The position numbers and the translations under genes were made by a program. 64,000 nucleotides of DNA from contig JAFRBA010000153.1 of the NCBI GenBank assembly GCA_017405115.1, forward strand, positions 62,001 to 126,000, read 5' to 3'. Source of the stretch: Kiritimatiellia bacterium (GTDB lineage Bacteria > Verrucomicrobiota > Kiritimatiellia > RFP12 > UBA1067). This document shows, in pieces, positions 15,988-25,036 of this stretch (position 1 is the first letter of the stretch; every line of letters starts with the position of its first letter). The notes under the pieces are model-generated. The model was given only the letters and a program-made list of their open reading frames with translations, did not search any database and had not been told where the DNA came from.

Positions 15988-18239
15988 TGCGCGTAATCAT
16001 TGAAGATTACCAGTACGACGCCTCCAAGGTCGACAAAGTGCTTTGGGAAGGGGCGTTCCAGACGGTGGACGGACTCGTCTCCATCGGCTATGTCGGCTAT
16101 TACTGGAACGATAGGTTGAAGGATGCGGTCTTTTTCCTTCCAAAGGTTCTTGTCGACGAAAAGGATCTTGTGTTTCGCAAGTACAGGCCAGAGGACATCA
16201 TTCACATCGAGAATTCACCTTTGGAGAAGGACGAGAAGGACTTCCTCTACGGTTTTGCGGTCTGGATATACCGGACGCTCGTAGTCTACAAGAAATCTCA
16301 TTCGGACAGTAAGATCATCTTGCATGAGTTTGTGTCACAGGCGGGACGCGGCAAGAAGCGCCTGAGCAACACGTTCCTTGACGTCATTTTGTCGCTGGTG
16401 GACTTTCTGCGGCGCAACAGGGATTTCGTCATGTTCACGGCGAAAGTGCGTCACAGCGGGTTCAACAAAGTGAGTTGGCCCAAGACAGTTGCGAAGAAGT
16501 CGCCTGTCTTTGACGGGGCGGGCGTTCCGGTGTATGCGCAGGCGGTTAACCGAAAGAAGGAAGTCGACCGCGAAGAGGAACTGCTGGTCATTTTCCATTC
16601 TATCTTGTTCTATATAGCAAAGACCTACGGGTTCGACGTGAAGCCAGATCTCAACTATGAGCTGATAACGGGTGCAAAATTCAAGCGATACCTGGCCGGT
16701 TTCGGGCGCGCGCGTCTGCGCGCCATCAAGTACAGGTATTTTTCCGACAAGTTGCTGGAACTTTGGGACCTGTGCTACGTATTTTTCGACCATTCGCACA
16801 GCATCAGCCTGACTTCGGTGCGCAAGGAGTATCTGCTTGCGAAGGATTTTAATATCGTGTTTGAGGCGATCATTGACGAACTTGTGGGCGAGCCGAGGGA
16901 GAACCTGCCCAACGGGTTGAAGGATCAGGAAGACGGGAAGATCGTCGACCATATGTTCTCGCACCAGAGCCTGACGAACAACGACGAGCGTGATCACAAG
17001 GTTTACTATATCGGAGACAGCAAGTATTACAAGTGCGGCAACAAGGTGGGCCTTGAATCTGTCGCCAAGCAGTTCACTTATGCGCGGAATGTCATCCAGT
17101 GGAACCTGAACATCTTCCTTGACAACTTGCCGCAGGACGAAGCCGACCGAAGGAGATTCCCGAAACTGCGCGATGACGTTACCGAAGGGTACAACGTGAT
17201 CCCCAACTTCTTCATCAGCGCGCGGATGAATGAAAAGCTGATATACGACGAGGGGGACATCTCGCGTCGGGCAGACGTGAAGTTGCAGTCGCGGCAATTC
17301 GAGAACCGGCTGTTTGACCGTGACACCTTGCTTGTCGCGCACTACGACATCAACTTTCTGTTTATCGTTGCGCTGTATGCACGAAACAACTTTGCCTCAA
17401 AGGAGGCATGGAAGGAGAGAATGCGGGCCAAGTTCCAACGGGACATCCAGGAAATGCTTGAGGAACGGTTCGTATTCTACGCGATGACGCCGCTTTCTGG
17501 AACGGATCCGGAGGAGTTCTTCAAGACGCATTTCCAGCAACTTCTGGGCAAGGTTTTTACGCCATACAATGACACGCATGAGCAGACGGTGTATTACTCG
17601 TTGGCGTTGCTCAATCACGAAAGGGCAGACTATGCCTTCGCCAAAGAGGAGAACGAGGCGGTTCTGGAATGCATCGGCGAAGCGTTCGAGTATAAGATAT
17701 GTCCGTTGGGAGTGAACCCTGCGAGTTGTGGCCTCACGCCACATTCGCCCGCACCGCATGTGACATGTGCCGCAGACAAGAGGACGCGACACTTTGTTGA
17801 GAACTATTTGGACGACTTCTTCCTTTTCGGTTGTATCAAGAACGAGGCGCACAGGGAATGGATATTCTCCCGCGCAGGCAAGCTGAAACGAAATGATGTG
17901 TACAACGTCCGACTTGGCTCTCGTCCGGGAGCCGTTAGGAAGGCGCACAAGGAGGTCCGCACGCCGAAGTTCATCATCATGTACAACCAGGATGATGACA
18001 GCAAGTACATTGTATATCGCGTCCGAGGCTCTCAAGTGTGGACGAAGGAGCGAATGCTCAGCAGCGGGTATGATGCCCCGCATGGCGCATATTTCTGCTA
18101 TGTGCTTGACGAGGAAGTGTCGCTCGGCGCATTAAATGTCTCGGCCATTCGCAGGAAGTACAAGTATCTGATAGATCCCAGACATCCGTTTTCTCCTCTG
18201 TACATATCTGGGAAACAGTTGCTGGCCGCAGGAGAATAA
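15987..18239 (+). CDS. McrC/LlaJI-like restriction endonuclease subunit
   Basis: 750 residues, the last gene of the four-gene cluster. A PD-(D/E)xK nuclease core is visible around residues 340-365 as YYIGDSKYYK followed by KQFTYARNVI. The Asp-Ser-Lys and the downstream Gln-Tyr match the McrC and LlaJI nuclease pattern. The N-terminal part probably docks on the McrB-like ring. After the nuclease core there are about 390 further residues, long compared with E. coli McrC, which suggests an added target-recognition or accessory domain. Cleavage of DNA lacking the methylation made by the two upstream enzymes is inferred from the operon. Confidence 0.8.
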   Translation: MRVIIEDYQYDASKVDKVLWEGAFQTVDGLVSIGYVGYYWNDRLKDAVFFLPKVLVDEKDLVFRKYRPEDIIHIENSPLEKDEKDFLYGFAVWIYRTLVVYKKSHSDSKIILHEFVSQAGRGKKRLSNTFLDVILSLVDFLRRNRDFVMFTAKVRHSGFNKVSWPKTVAKKSPVFDGAGVPVYAQAVNRKKEVDREEELLVIFHSILFYIAKTYGFDVKPDLNYELITGAKFKRYLAGFGRARLRAIKYRYFSDKLLELWDLCYVFFDHSHSISLTSVRKEYLLAKDFNIVFEAIIDELVGEPRENLPNGLKDQEDGKIVDHMFSHQSLTNNDERDHKVYYIGDSKYYKCGNKVGLESVAKQFTYARNVIQWNLNIFLDNLPQDEADRRRFPKLRDDVTEGYNVIPNFFISARMNEKLIYDEGDISRRADVKLQSRQFENRLFDRDTLLVAHYDINFLFIVALYARNNFASKEAWKERMRAKFQRDIQEMLEERFVFYAMTPLSGTDPEEFFKTHFQQLLGKVFTPYNDTHEQTVYYSLALLNHERADYAFAKEENEAVLECIGEAFEYKICPLGVNPASCGLTPHSPAPHVTCAADKRTRHFVENYLDDFFLFGCIKNEAHREWIFSRAGKLKRNDVYNVRLGSRPGAVRKAHKEVRTPKFIIMYNQDDDSKYIVYRVRGSQVWTKERMLSSGYDAPHGAYFCYVLDEEVSLGALNVSAIRRKYKYLIDPRHPFSPLYISGKQLLAAGE

Positions 18240-18329
18240 CAGAATTCTTTGCTCAAATCTGGTGCGGAGGAAATAATCATCGCACACAATCATCCGTCCG
18301 GCGGTTTGGAGCGGTCGGAGCATTTATGA
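18240..18329 (+). pseudogene. Fragment of radC (JAB/MPN core)
   Basis: Directly after the nuclease stop and in the same frame, 29 codons read AEEIIIAHNHPSGGLERSEH before a stop. The HxHPSG core, preceded by a hydrophobic strand, is the metal-binding signature of RadC/JAB proteins. Both ends of the gene are missing. RadC genes often border defence or integrated islands, so this is probably the scar of the island boundary. Confidence 0.65.
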
Positions 18330-18335
18330 TATAAT
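18327..18335 (+). promoter_or_regulatory. Extended -10 promoter of the RND operon
   Basis: TGATATAAT; the box ends seven bases before the ATG at 18343. It overlaps the end of the radC fragment. Confidence 0.6.
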
Positions 18336-18342
18336 ACGCACA

Positions 18343-18525
18343 ATGATGAAGCTACGCAAGAACATGTCGGACAACGGGGTGCGTCACAGGAGTTGGGCGT
18401 TTGTGGCCATGCGGGGATTTGCCGCCGCGGCCATGCTCCCCATGATGACCGGCTGCTTCCTGCTCGGCCCCGACGCGGGGAACCAGGCTGAATCCAACAA
18501 ACACCAGAAGGCAAACGCGAAATGA
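18343..18525 (+). CDS. Small putative lipoprotein heading the RND operon
   Basis: 60 residues. FAAAAMLPMMTGC looks like a type II signal with the lipidated Cys at about residue 38. The preceding basic region is unusually long, so the true start could be the ATG at 18409, giving a conventional signal. The first start fits the promoter, whose -10 box ends seven bases upstream. The mature part is only about 23 polar residues. Its stop overlaps the start of the membrane-fusion gene (ATGA), so it is probably translated in order to couple into the efflux operon. No family recognised. Confidence 0.5.
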   Translation: MMKLRKNMSDNGVRHRSWAFVAMRGFAAAAMLPMMTGCFLLGPDAGNQAESNKHQKANAK

Positions 18526-19640
18526 AAATCGTAGTCCGCATATTCTCGTTCCTCCTCCTCGCCGCCGCAGTCGCCGCAGTGTTCCTCTACGACGGCGGCA
18601 AGCCGAAGCAAGACGACGCCCCGCTGCCGGTCAGACCCATCAAGTCGGTTGTCGTCGGCGCCACGAAGACGCTGTCGGAGCTGCACTTCCCCGGCGTGGT
18701 CGACGCCAGCACCGGCGTGAGCCTCTCCTTTGAGGTCAGCGGCCGCATCGTCGACTTCCCCTTTGCGCACAGTCGCGGGCAGCATGTCGAGGAGGGGACG
18801 GTCCTCGCGCGCATCGACGACCGGGACTATTCCAACAAGGTGGCGAACGCGGAGGCGGAGCTCACCTACGCGGAGTCCAATTTCCAGCGCATGAAGGCGG
18901 CCGTCGCGAAGAACGCCGTCTCGAAGGACGAGTATTCCAATTCCCGCGCCAGCGCCGAGAAGGCGCGCGCCTCGCTCGCGATCGCCCGCAAGGCCCTTGG
19001 CGACACCGTCCTGCGCGCCCCGTTCGCCGGCGTCATTTCCGACGTCTACGTGAACAATTTCGACACCGTCTCCTCGTCGACTCCCATCCTCAAGCTCCAG
19101 GACATGACGACGCTGGACCTGACCGTCTCGGTTCCGGAATCATACGTCCTGTCCGCCCCGGCCACAGTCCGCGCCAACTTCGACTTCGAGGCGTCCTTCG
19201 ACTCGCTTCCCGGCCGGACCTTCCCCGTCCGCGTCAAGGACGCCGCTCGCGTCGCCGACTCCGCCACGCAGACTTATCGCGCCACGTTCTCGCTCGACGC
19301 TCCCAAGGACATCGACGTCCTTCCCGGCATGACCTGCACCGTCTCGGCCAAGGTCCCCGACAAGAACATCGCGAAGGTCGCCGAGGGCAGCCTCTCCGTC
19401 CCGTTCAGCGCCATCGGCGCAGCCGCCGACACCAAGTCGTTCGTCTGGCGCCTTGACGACAACGGAAACGGCACCTACACCGCCCACCGCGCCAACGTGG
19501 AGCTCGGCGACCGCTTCGGCGAAAGCATCCTCATCCAGTCGGGCGTTTCCGCCGGCGACCGCGTAGCCGTAGCGGGCGTGACCGTCCTCACCGAGGGCCG
19601 CGTCGTCCGGCTCACCGACGAATCCGCCGCTGCCAAGTAA
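18522..19640 (+). CDS. RND efflux periplasmic adaptor (membrane fusion protein)
   Basis: 372 residues. An AcrA/HlyD-type adaptor that links an inner-membrane RND pump to an outer-membrane channel. It has an N-terminal membrane anchor (IFSFLLLAAAVAAVFLY). The split lipoyl-like domain includes LSFEVSGRIVDFPFAHSRGQ and TVLRAPFAGVISDVYV. Between these lies an alpha-helical hairpin (about 105-145), then the beta-barrel and membrane-proximal domains. The length is usual. It is coupled to the small lipoprotein upstream and lies 21 bases before the pump gene. No outer-membrane factor gene is present here, so a TolC-like partner must be encoded elsewhere. Substrate unknown. Confidence 0.9.
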   Translation: MKIVVRIFSFLLLAAAVAAVFLYDGGKPKQDDAPLPVRPIKSVVVGATKTLSELHFPGVVDASTGVSLSFEVSGRIVDFPFAHSRGQHVEEGTVLARIDDRDYSNKVANAEAELTYAESNFQRMKAAVAKNAVSKDEYSNSRASAEKARASLAIARKALGDTVLRAPFAGVISDVYVNNFDTVSSSTPILKLQDMTTLDLTVSVPESYVLSAPATVRANFDFEASFDSLPGRTFPVRVKDAARVADSATQTYRATFSLDAPKDIDVLPGMTCTVSAKVPDKNIAKVAEGSLSVPFSAIGAAADTKSFVWRLDDNGNGTYTAHRANVELGDRFGESILIQSGVSAGDRVAVAGVTVLTEGRVVRLTDESAAAK

Positions 19641-19661
19641 TCTCCGCATCTTCGCGACGCC

Positions 19662-22600
19662 ATGAACATCGCACAATTCTGCATCGACCACAAGGTCCTC
19701 ACATGGACGATTTCGCTCGCCGTCTTCGCGGCTGGCGTCTCGGCCTACCGGACCATCGGGCGACTCGAGGATCCCGAGTTCACCATCAAGTCCGCCCAGA
19801 TCATCACCTACTGGCCAGGAGCTACCGCCTCCGAGGTGGCCTCGGAGCTGACCGAGCCCATCGAGACCGCGGTCCAGCAGATGGGCCAGCTCAAGCGCGT
19901 CACCTCCACCTCCTACCCCGGCCGCTCCGTCGTCGCGGTCGAGATGCAGGACCAGTACGACAAGTCCACCCTCCCGCAGGTATGGGACGAACTCCGCCGC
20001 AAGGTGAACGACAAGGCGCCGTCCCTGCCCTCCGGCGCCGCCGCCCCGATCGTGTTCGACAGCTACGGCGACGTCTACGGCATGTATTTCGTGATTTACG
20101 GCGACGGCTATTCCATGGCCGAGCTGAAGGACCACGCCAAGATGCTGCGCCGCGAGCTGCTGCTCTGCGACCAGGTGGCCAAGATCGACATGATCGGAGA
20201 CATCGACGAGGTCGTGTATTTCGAGATATCCCGCGCCCGCCTCGCCAACCTCGGCATCTCCATCTCCGAGATCAAGAGCCTCATCGCCGGGCAGAACGAC
20301 CCCGTCGAGTCCGGGCACCTCACCATCGGCGACAAGTATGTCCGAATCGACCCGACCGGGAAGCTCGCCTCCCTCGACGACCTCGGCGAGCTCCTCGTCG
20401 TCCACGGCGACGCCGAAGGCCATCCTTCCATCCGCCTCCGCGACATCGCGACGATCCGCCGAGCCTACGAGGACCCGCCCTCGGCCATCCTCCGCCACAA
20501 CGGCCATCCCTGCATCGCCCTCGGCGTCTCCACCGTGGCCGGCGGAAACGTGATCGTCATGGCGAAGGCCCTGGAGAAGCGCATGAAGGAGCTGGAGTCC
20601 ACCACCCCAATCGGCATCGAGGTCGGCGTGGTCTCCAACCAGGCGGAAACCGTCGACGAGGCCATCTCGAGCTTCATGGTCAACCTGGTCGAGGCGGTCG
20701 TCATCGTCATAGCCGTGCTGCTCTTTTTCATGGGTCTCAGGTCCGGCCTCATCATCGGCGGCGTCCTCCTCCTCACGGTGATGGCCACCATCGCCGTCAT
20801 GAAGCAGATGGGCGTCTTGATGGAGCGCATCTCGCTCGGAGCGTTCATCATCGCGCTCGGGATGCTCGTGGACAACTCCATCGTCGTCAACGACGCCGTC
20901 CTCGTCGCCGCGCAGAAGGGCATGAACAAGGTGAAGGCCGCCTGCGACGCCGTCAGGCAGAACATGTGGCCGCTCCTCGGCGGCACCGCCATAGCCATCC
21001 TCTCCTTCGCCCCCATTGGCGCCTCCCAGGACGCCTCCGGCGAATACTGCCGCTCGCTCTTCTACGTCCTGATGGTCTCGCTCTTCTTCTCGTGGCTCTT
21101 CGCGCTAACCGTCACCCCGCTCCTCTCCGTAGATTACCTGAAGTCCGACAAGAAGGGCGGGGACGACGACCCGTACGCAGGCGGCTTCTACAAGGCATAC
21201 CGCGGCTTTCTCGCCGGCTGCCTCCGCAACCGCTACCTCGTCCTGGCCGCGCTGGTCGTGATGCTCATCGGAGCCTTCAGGGGCTTTGGACATGTCGGGC
21301 AGAACTTCTTCCCCGACTCCACGCGCAAGCAGATGATGGTCCACTTCTGGATGCCCGAGGGCTCGTCCATCTACGCAACGGACAAGGGGCTCTCCACCCT
21401 CTCCGACCACGTCAGCACGCTGGAGGGCGTCACCGGGACGACCCAGCTGACCGGGACGGGCGGCCTTCGCTTCATTCTCACATACGCCCCGGAGAACGAC
21501 GACGAGGCCTACGGACTTCTCTTCGTCGACCTCGACGACTACAATCGCGTTCCCGAGATCTCCGCCAAGATCGACGAGTTCGTAGCCGAAAACCTCCCGG
21601 ACGTCATGGTCTCCTGTCAGCGCTTCATCCTCGGCCCCGGCGACGCGCAGAAGATACAGCTCCGTATCCTCGGCACCGATGCCGACACCATCCGCGGACT
21701 TGGCGAGAAGGCGCTCGAGGTCTTTCGTGCCGACGGCCATCTCGTCGAGGTCCAGACCGACTGGCGCAACCGCACCGATCTCATCCGACCCATCGTCTCC
21801 CCCGTGCGCCTCCGCACCCTCGGCATCACCCGCCAGGAAGTCGCAAACGCCTTCAAGACGGCCACCGACGGCGTCTCGATCGGAACCTGGCTCGAGGGCG
21901 ACGAGTCAATCGACATACGCCTCCGGGCTCCCGAATCGGAACGCAGCGATCCAGACTCCCTCTTTTCCGCCTGGTTCCACCCCGACGGGCTCGCCAAGTC
22001 GATTCCCCTGATGCAGGTCATCTCCGATTTCAAGACGGTTTCCGAAGATCCCATCATCCAGCGCCGCAACCGTCTTCTCTGTCTCACGGTCAAGGCGAAT
22101 CCGGGCCCCGGCGACAACGCAAACGCCGCGTTCGCCCGCCTTTGTCCGCGCATCGAAGAGCTGGCCAAGACCTTCCCCGAGGGCTATGTCGCCGAATGGG
22201 GCGGCGAACATGAAAACTCCGCCGAAGCCAATGCGGGCATTTTCCCGAAAGTGCCGGGCATCGTCGCCATCATGTTCCTGATCACGGTGTTCCTCTTCGA
22301 CTCCATCAGGAAGCCGCTCGTCATCTTCTGCACCGTGCCGCTCATCCTCGTCGGCGTCGTGGCCGGGCTGCTCTCCTTCGACCAGCCCTTCGGGTTCATG
22401 GCGCTCTTGGGCCTCCTGTCGCTGATCGGAATGCAGATCAAGAACGCGATCGTCATCATCGACGAAATCAACGCCCGCACTGCCGCCGGCGACAAACCGC
22501 TCGATGCCGTCCTCTCCGCCGGCGTTACCCGCTTGAGGCCGCTCGGCCTGTCCGCCGCGACCACGGTTCTCGGCATGATCCCGCTAGTGGCAGACCCGTT

Positions 22601-22715
22601 CTATGCCGCGATGGCCGTCACCGTCATGTGCGGCCTGGGCTTCGCGACCCTTCTGACCCTGGTCGTCATCCCCGTCAACTACGCGCTCTTCTTCCGTCTC
22701 CCAAGCCCGGAATGA
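19662..22715 (+). CDS. RND-family efflux pump, inner-membrane subunit
   Basis: 1017 residues. A proton-driven AcrB-like transporter with twelve expected membrane helices and two large periplasmic loops. TM4 carries LGMLVDNSIVVNDAVL, where the usual Asp-Asp pair is Asp-Asn as in several RND branches. TM10 keeps the relay Lys in GMQIKNAIVIIDE. The symmetric repeat and the final LVVIPVNYALFFR helix are intact, and the length is normal. It forms an operon with the adaptor. Drug, bile-salt or metabolite export is possible; nothing in the sequence fixes the substrate. Confidence 0.92.
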   Translation: MNIAQFCIDHKVLTWTISLAVFAAGVSAYRTIGRLEDPEFTIKSAQIITYWPGATASEVASELTEPIETAVQQMGQLKRVTSTSYPGRSVVAVEMQDQYDKSTLPQVWDELRRKVNDKAPSLPSGAAAPIVFDSYGDVYGMYFVIYGDGYSMAELKDHAKMLRRELLLCDQVAKIDMIGDIDEVVYFEISRARLANLGISISEIKSLIAGQNDPVESGHLTIGDKYVRIDPTGKLASLDDLGELLVVHGDAEGHPSIRLRDIATIRRAYEDPPSAILRHNGHPCIALGVSTVAGGNVIVMAKALEKRMKELESTTPIGIEVGVVSNQAETVDEAISSFMVNLVEAVVIVIAVLLFFMGLRSGLIIGGVLLLTVMATIAVMKQMGVLMERISLGAFIIALGMLVDNSIVVNDAVLVAAQKGMNKVKAACDAVRQNMWPLLGGTAIAILSFAPIGASQDASGEYCRSLFYVLMVSLFFSWLFALTVTPLLSVDYLKSDKKGGDDDPYAGGFYKAYRGFLAGCLRNRYLVLAALVVMLIGAFRGFGHVGQNFFPDSTRKQMMVHFWMPEGSSIYATDKGLSTLSDHVSTLEGVTGTTQLTGTGGLRFILTYAPENDDEAYGLLFVDLDDYNRVPEISAKIDEFVAENLPDVMVSCQRFILGPGDAQKIQLRILGTDADTIRGLGEKALEVFRADGHLVEVQTDWRNRTDLIRPIVSPVRLRTLGITRQEVANAFKTATDGVSIGTWLEGDESIDIRLRAPESERSDPDSLFSAWFHPDGLAKSIPLMQVISDFKTVSEDPIIQRRNRLLCLTVKANPGPGDNANAAFARLCPRIEELAKTFPEGYVAEWGGEHENSAEANAGIFPKVPGIVAIMFLITVFLFDSIRKPLVIFCTVPLILVGVVAGLLSFDQPFGFMALLGLLSLIGMQIKNAIVIIDEINARTAAGDKPLDAVLSAGVTRLRPLGLSAATTVLGMIPLVADPFYAAMAVTVMCGLGFATLLTLVVIPVNYALFFRLPSPE

Positions 22716-22739
22716 CATGGCAATGACCGAGATGGCGAC

Positions 22740-23615
22740 ATGAAAATAAAGAAGGCCGTATTCGACGTCATTCAGCCGGACGGCAGCGATTCGCCCGCGA
22801 ACCGCTGGTTTGACAGGCTGATATCGATCCTAGTTGTAATTAGCGTCGCGGTTGTCTTTGCCATCACCTTCAAGTTGCCGAGGGGCGTGCGTGTGGCGCT
22901 TTGCATGGTCGAGACCGTGGCCTCGATAGTGTTTACCATCGAGTATCTGCTCCGCATATGGACGGCCAGCGAACTCTATCCGGGGATGTCGCCGATGAAG
23001 GCGAGGCTTAGGTACGTTGTTTCGTTCATGGCGATCGTCGATCTCGTGTCCATTCTCCCTTTCTGGCTGCCGATGTTCCTGCCGGACCCGGTGCACGGGG
23101 TTAGGGCGTTGCGGCTGGTGCGGCTTTTCCGCATCTTGAAGATCAACCGGTATTTCGACGCGATGAAGTCGCTGGGTGACGTCATCGTGTCCAAGAAACG
23201 GGAACTGATCGCTTCGTCCTTCGTCGTCGTCCTGCTGATGATGGTTTCGTCGCTGCTGATGTATGCGGTGGAGAACGAGGCGCAGCCAGATGTGTTCCGG
23301 AATGCGTTCTCGGGGCTTTGGTGGGCTGTCGCCACGCTTACGACCGTCGGATACGGCGACATCTATCCAGTGACCGCCATAGGCCGTATTCTCGGCGCGG
23401 TCATTGCGTTTTCGGGGATCGCCATCCTCGCCATTCCAACGGGCATCGTCACTTCCGGACTCATGGAGCGCGTTGACAAATTAGGGCTTGCGGACGAAGC
23501 CGAAGCACGCGCAGGCAAGGACGAAGAGCACGACAGGGAGCTTCGCGAGCAGCGGGAGTTGCTGCAGCGCCTCGAAGAAAAGCTGAACCGGCTGATCGAG
23601 CTGAGTGCGCGCTGA
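22740..23615 (+). CDS. Voltage-gated potassium channel, six-helix type
   Basis: 291 residues. Six membrane helices with a positively charged S4 (RALRLVRLFRILKINRYFDA) and the selectivity filter TVGYGD between S5 and S6. The cytoplasmic tail (about 245-291) is a charged coiled coil (REQRELLQRLEEKLNRLIEL) likely to tetramerise the channel. Related to bacterial KvAP/Kch-type channels. It follows the RND pump by 24 bases with no visible promoter and may be read through from it. The gene ends five bases before the target duplication of an insertion element. Confidence 0.92.
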   Translation: MKIKKAVFDVIQPDGSDSPANRWFDRLISILVVISVAVVFAITFKLPRGVRVALCMVETVASIVFTIEYLLRIWTASELYPGMSPMKARLRYVVSFMAIVDLVSILPFWLPMFLPDPVHGVRALRLVRLFRILKINRYFDAMKSLGDVIVSKKRELIASSFVVVLLMMVSSLLMYAVENEAQPDVFRNAFSGLWWAVATLTTVGYGDIYPVTAIGRILGAVIAFSGIAILAIPTGIVTSGLMERVDKLGLADEAEARAGKDEEHDRELREQRELLQRLEEKLNRLIELSAR

Positions 23616-23626
23616 ACGCGTTTTGC

Positions 23627-24250
23627 GGGGTGCAACGAGAAATTTATGGTGCGCCAATTTATCTGCATAGTCCATGTTGGCATGTTTGGCGCTACGCGCG
23701 ACCACGAAAACCCGTTGCCTTGCCGACCGGCGCGTTGCGCCGATTGCGATACCGGAATGCCGCAACGGCTCGAAGGCCTTCGACCTTCTCCGTGCGGCAT
23801 TCCGGCATCGCGGCCTGTCGGCCGTCGGCAAGGCAGCGGGACACGAAAGCCGCCTGCGCGGTCCACGAAAACGCCCTTACGGGCTTCACGAAAGAAAACC
23901 ACAACATTGGCGATCTGAAGCCTGTGGTTTTCGTGTGCCACGAGATTCGCCCGCGCCGGAGGCGTAGGGTTGCCCGACGAGCGACGCGAGGAGCTTTGCG
24001 AAGCAAAGTCGCAAGAGGCCGAGGTGGCTTTCGTGCCGCGGGCATCTGACGCAGACCGAAGGTCGAGCCGACGCGGTGACGGCGGGCGAAGGTCGCCCAA
24101 GCAGGGCAATCCCCATAACGCCAACGGAACCTCCTCGCGACCTTCAAGCCACGTCGTCGACGCGCCGGCTCAAGCGGCGAAACCGCGCGTCAGATGCGCC
24201 GCGTTTCGTGGTCGCGCGCCAGCGCATGTATAAATCGCTCGCTGCACCCC
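23627..24250. mobile_element. 624-bp non-autonomous insertion with terminal inverted repeats
   Basis: The ends are inverted copies: GGGGTGCAACGAGAAATTTA on the left against GGGGTGCAGCGAGCGATTTA on the complement of the right, 17 of 20 matching. They are flanked on both sides by the direct repeat GTTTTGC (23620-23626 and 24251-24257), a likely 7-bp target duplication. The interior has no convincing ORF. It contains further long imperfect palindromes: around 23709-23830, where GCCTTGCCGAC pairs with GTCGGCAAGGC and GGAATGCCGCA with TGCGGCATTCC, and around 23885-23945. This is a MITE-like or palindromic element of unknown mobiliser. Confidence 0.7.
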
Positions 24251-24260
24251 GTTTTGCGTT

Positions 24261-25034
24261 TTGGTTGCTGGAGCCATCTATTGCAATCTTGTCAACTGCC
24301 TTGTAACAGGGAATGCAAATACATATTCAAGCTTGCGCGGTGCCGTGACGGATTCTGTTTCGGTTAATTGTACCGTGGCTCGCAACAGAGTCAGCAAGGC
24401 TCGTGGCTTTGACAAGCGAGTCGCCAGCGGGAGTCCGACTGCAACACCTCAGAAGATCTACAACTGCGTGTCGTTCGAGAACAGCAATGCCGATATTGCC
24501 AATGCGAGTTATTGTACCATATCCAACACATATACAACTTCCACGAGCGCGGAACTTCTTTACGATGCCGTCAACGGAGACTTCCGTCTTTCGCCTGGCA
24601 CGCCAGCGGTCGGAGGAGGTCTTACTGAGTTTCTTTCGCTCATATCGCTTCCAGAAGGCATCAGTGCGTACAAGGACTATGCCGGGAACGACATCGATCC
24701 GGAATCCGAGACGTGCGACCCTGGCTGCATCCAGGGCGCGGTTGTCGCGAACGGCGTGACGCTTCAGGACGGGATGTCGATTTCGATTGACTGGAAGTGT
24801 CCTGTGGCCGGGGTGGCGCGCTTCGGCAGCGTCCGCGTGACGGGAGAGGGCACCCTCACGGTGACGAGGGACGGCGTGCCGTTTGCGACATACACCTCCG
24901 AGGACGGCGAAAAGGAGTTTTCCTTCATGCCTGCCGGCACCGACGTGTCGATGACGTTCTCGTTCGTCGGCGAAGGCTCCGCCGACGTGTTCGGCTTTTC
25001 CGCACAGTTTGGAACTCTGCTCTTGATAAAATAA
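24261..25034 (+). CDS. C-terminal part of a secreted beta-helix protein, N-terminus lost
   Basis: 257 residues open from a TTG just right of the insertion element. The first half (NCTVARNRV, YNCVSFENSNADI, YCTISNTYTT) is right-handed parallel beta-helix sequence as in pectin-lyase-fold or Pmp-like adhesins. Then comes a closing LSPGTPAVGGG segment, and a beta-sandwich (VARFGSVRVTGEGTLTVTRD) ends the chain with GTLLLIK. There is no signal peptide, and the helix starts abruptly, so the 5' end has been deleted. Whether the remainder is expressed is doubtful. The C-terminal heptapeptide resembles those of other secreted proteins in this window. Confidence 0.55.
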   Translation: MVAGAIYCNLVNCLVTGNANTYSSLRGAVTDSVSVNCTVARNRVSKARGFDKRVASGSPTATPQKIYNCVSFENSNADIANASYCTISNTYTTSTSAELLYDAVNGDFRLSPGTPAVGGGLTEFLSLISLPEGISAYKDYAGNDIDPESETCDPGCIQGAVVANGVTLQDGMSISIDWKCPVAGVARFGSVRVTGEGTLTVTRDGVPFATYTSEDGEKEFSFMPAGTDVSMTFSFVGEGSADVFGFSAQFGTLLLIK

Positions 25035-25036
25035 CA

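Noticed and set aside
19703..22213. An 836-codon plus-strand frame within the RND pump gene
   Set aside because: Arg/His/Pro-rich shadow of the pump, without family character.
23630..24233. Several 70-150-codon frames inside the 624-bp element
   Set aside because: They overlap each other on both strands, are Arg-rich and follow the palindromes, so they are read-through of repeat DNA.
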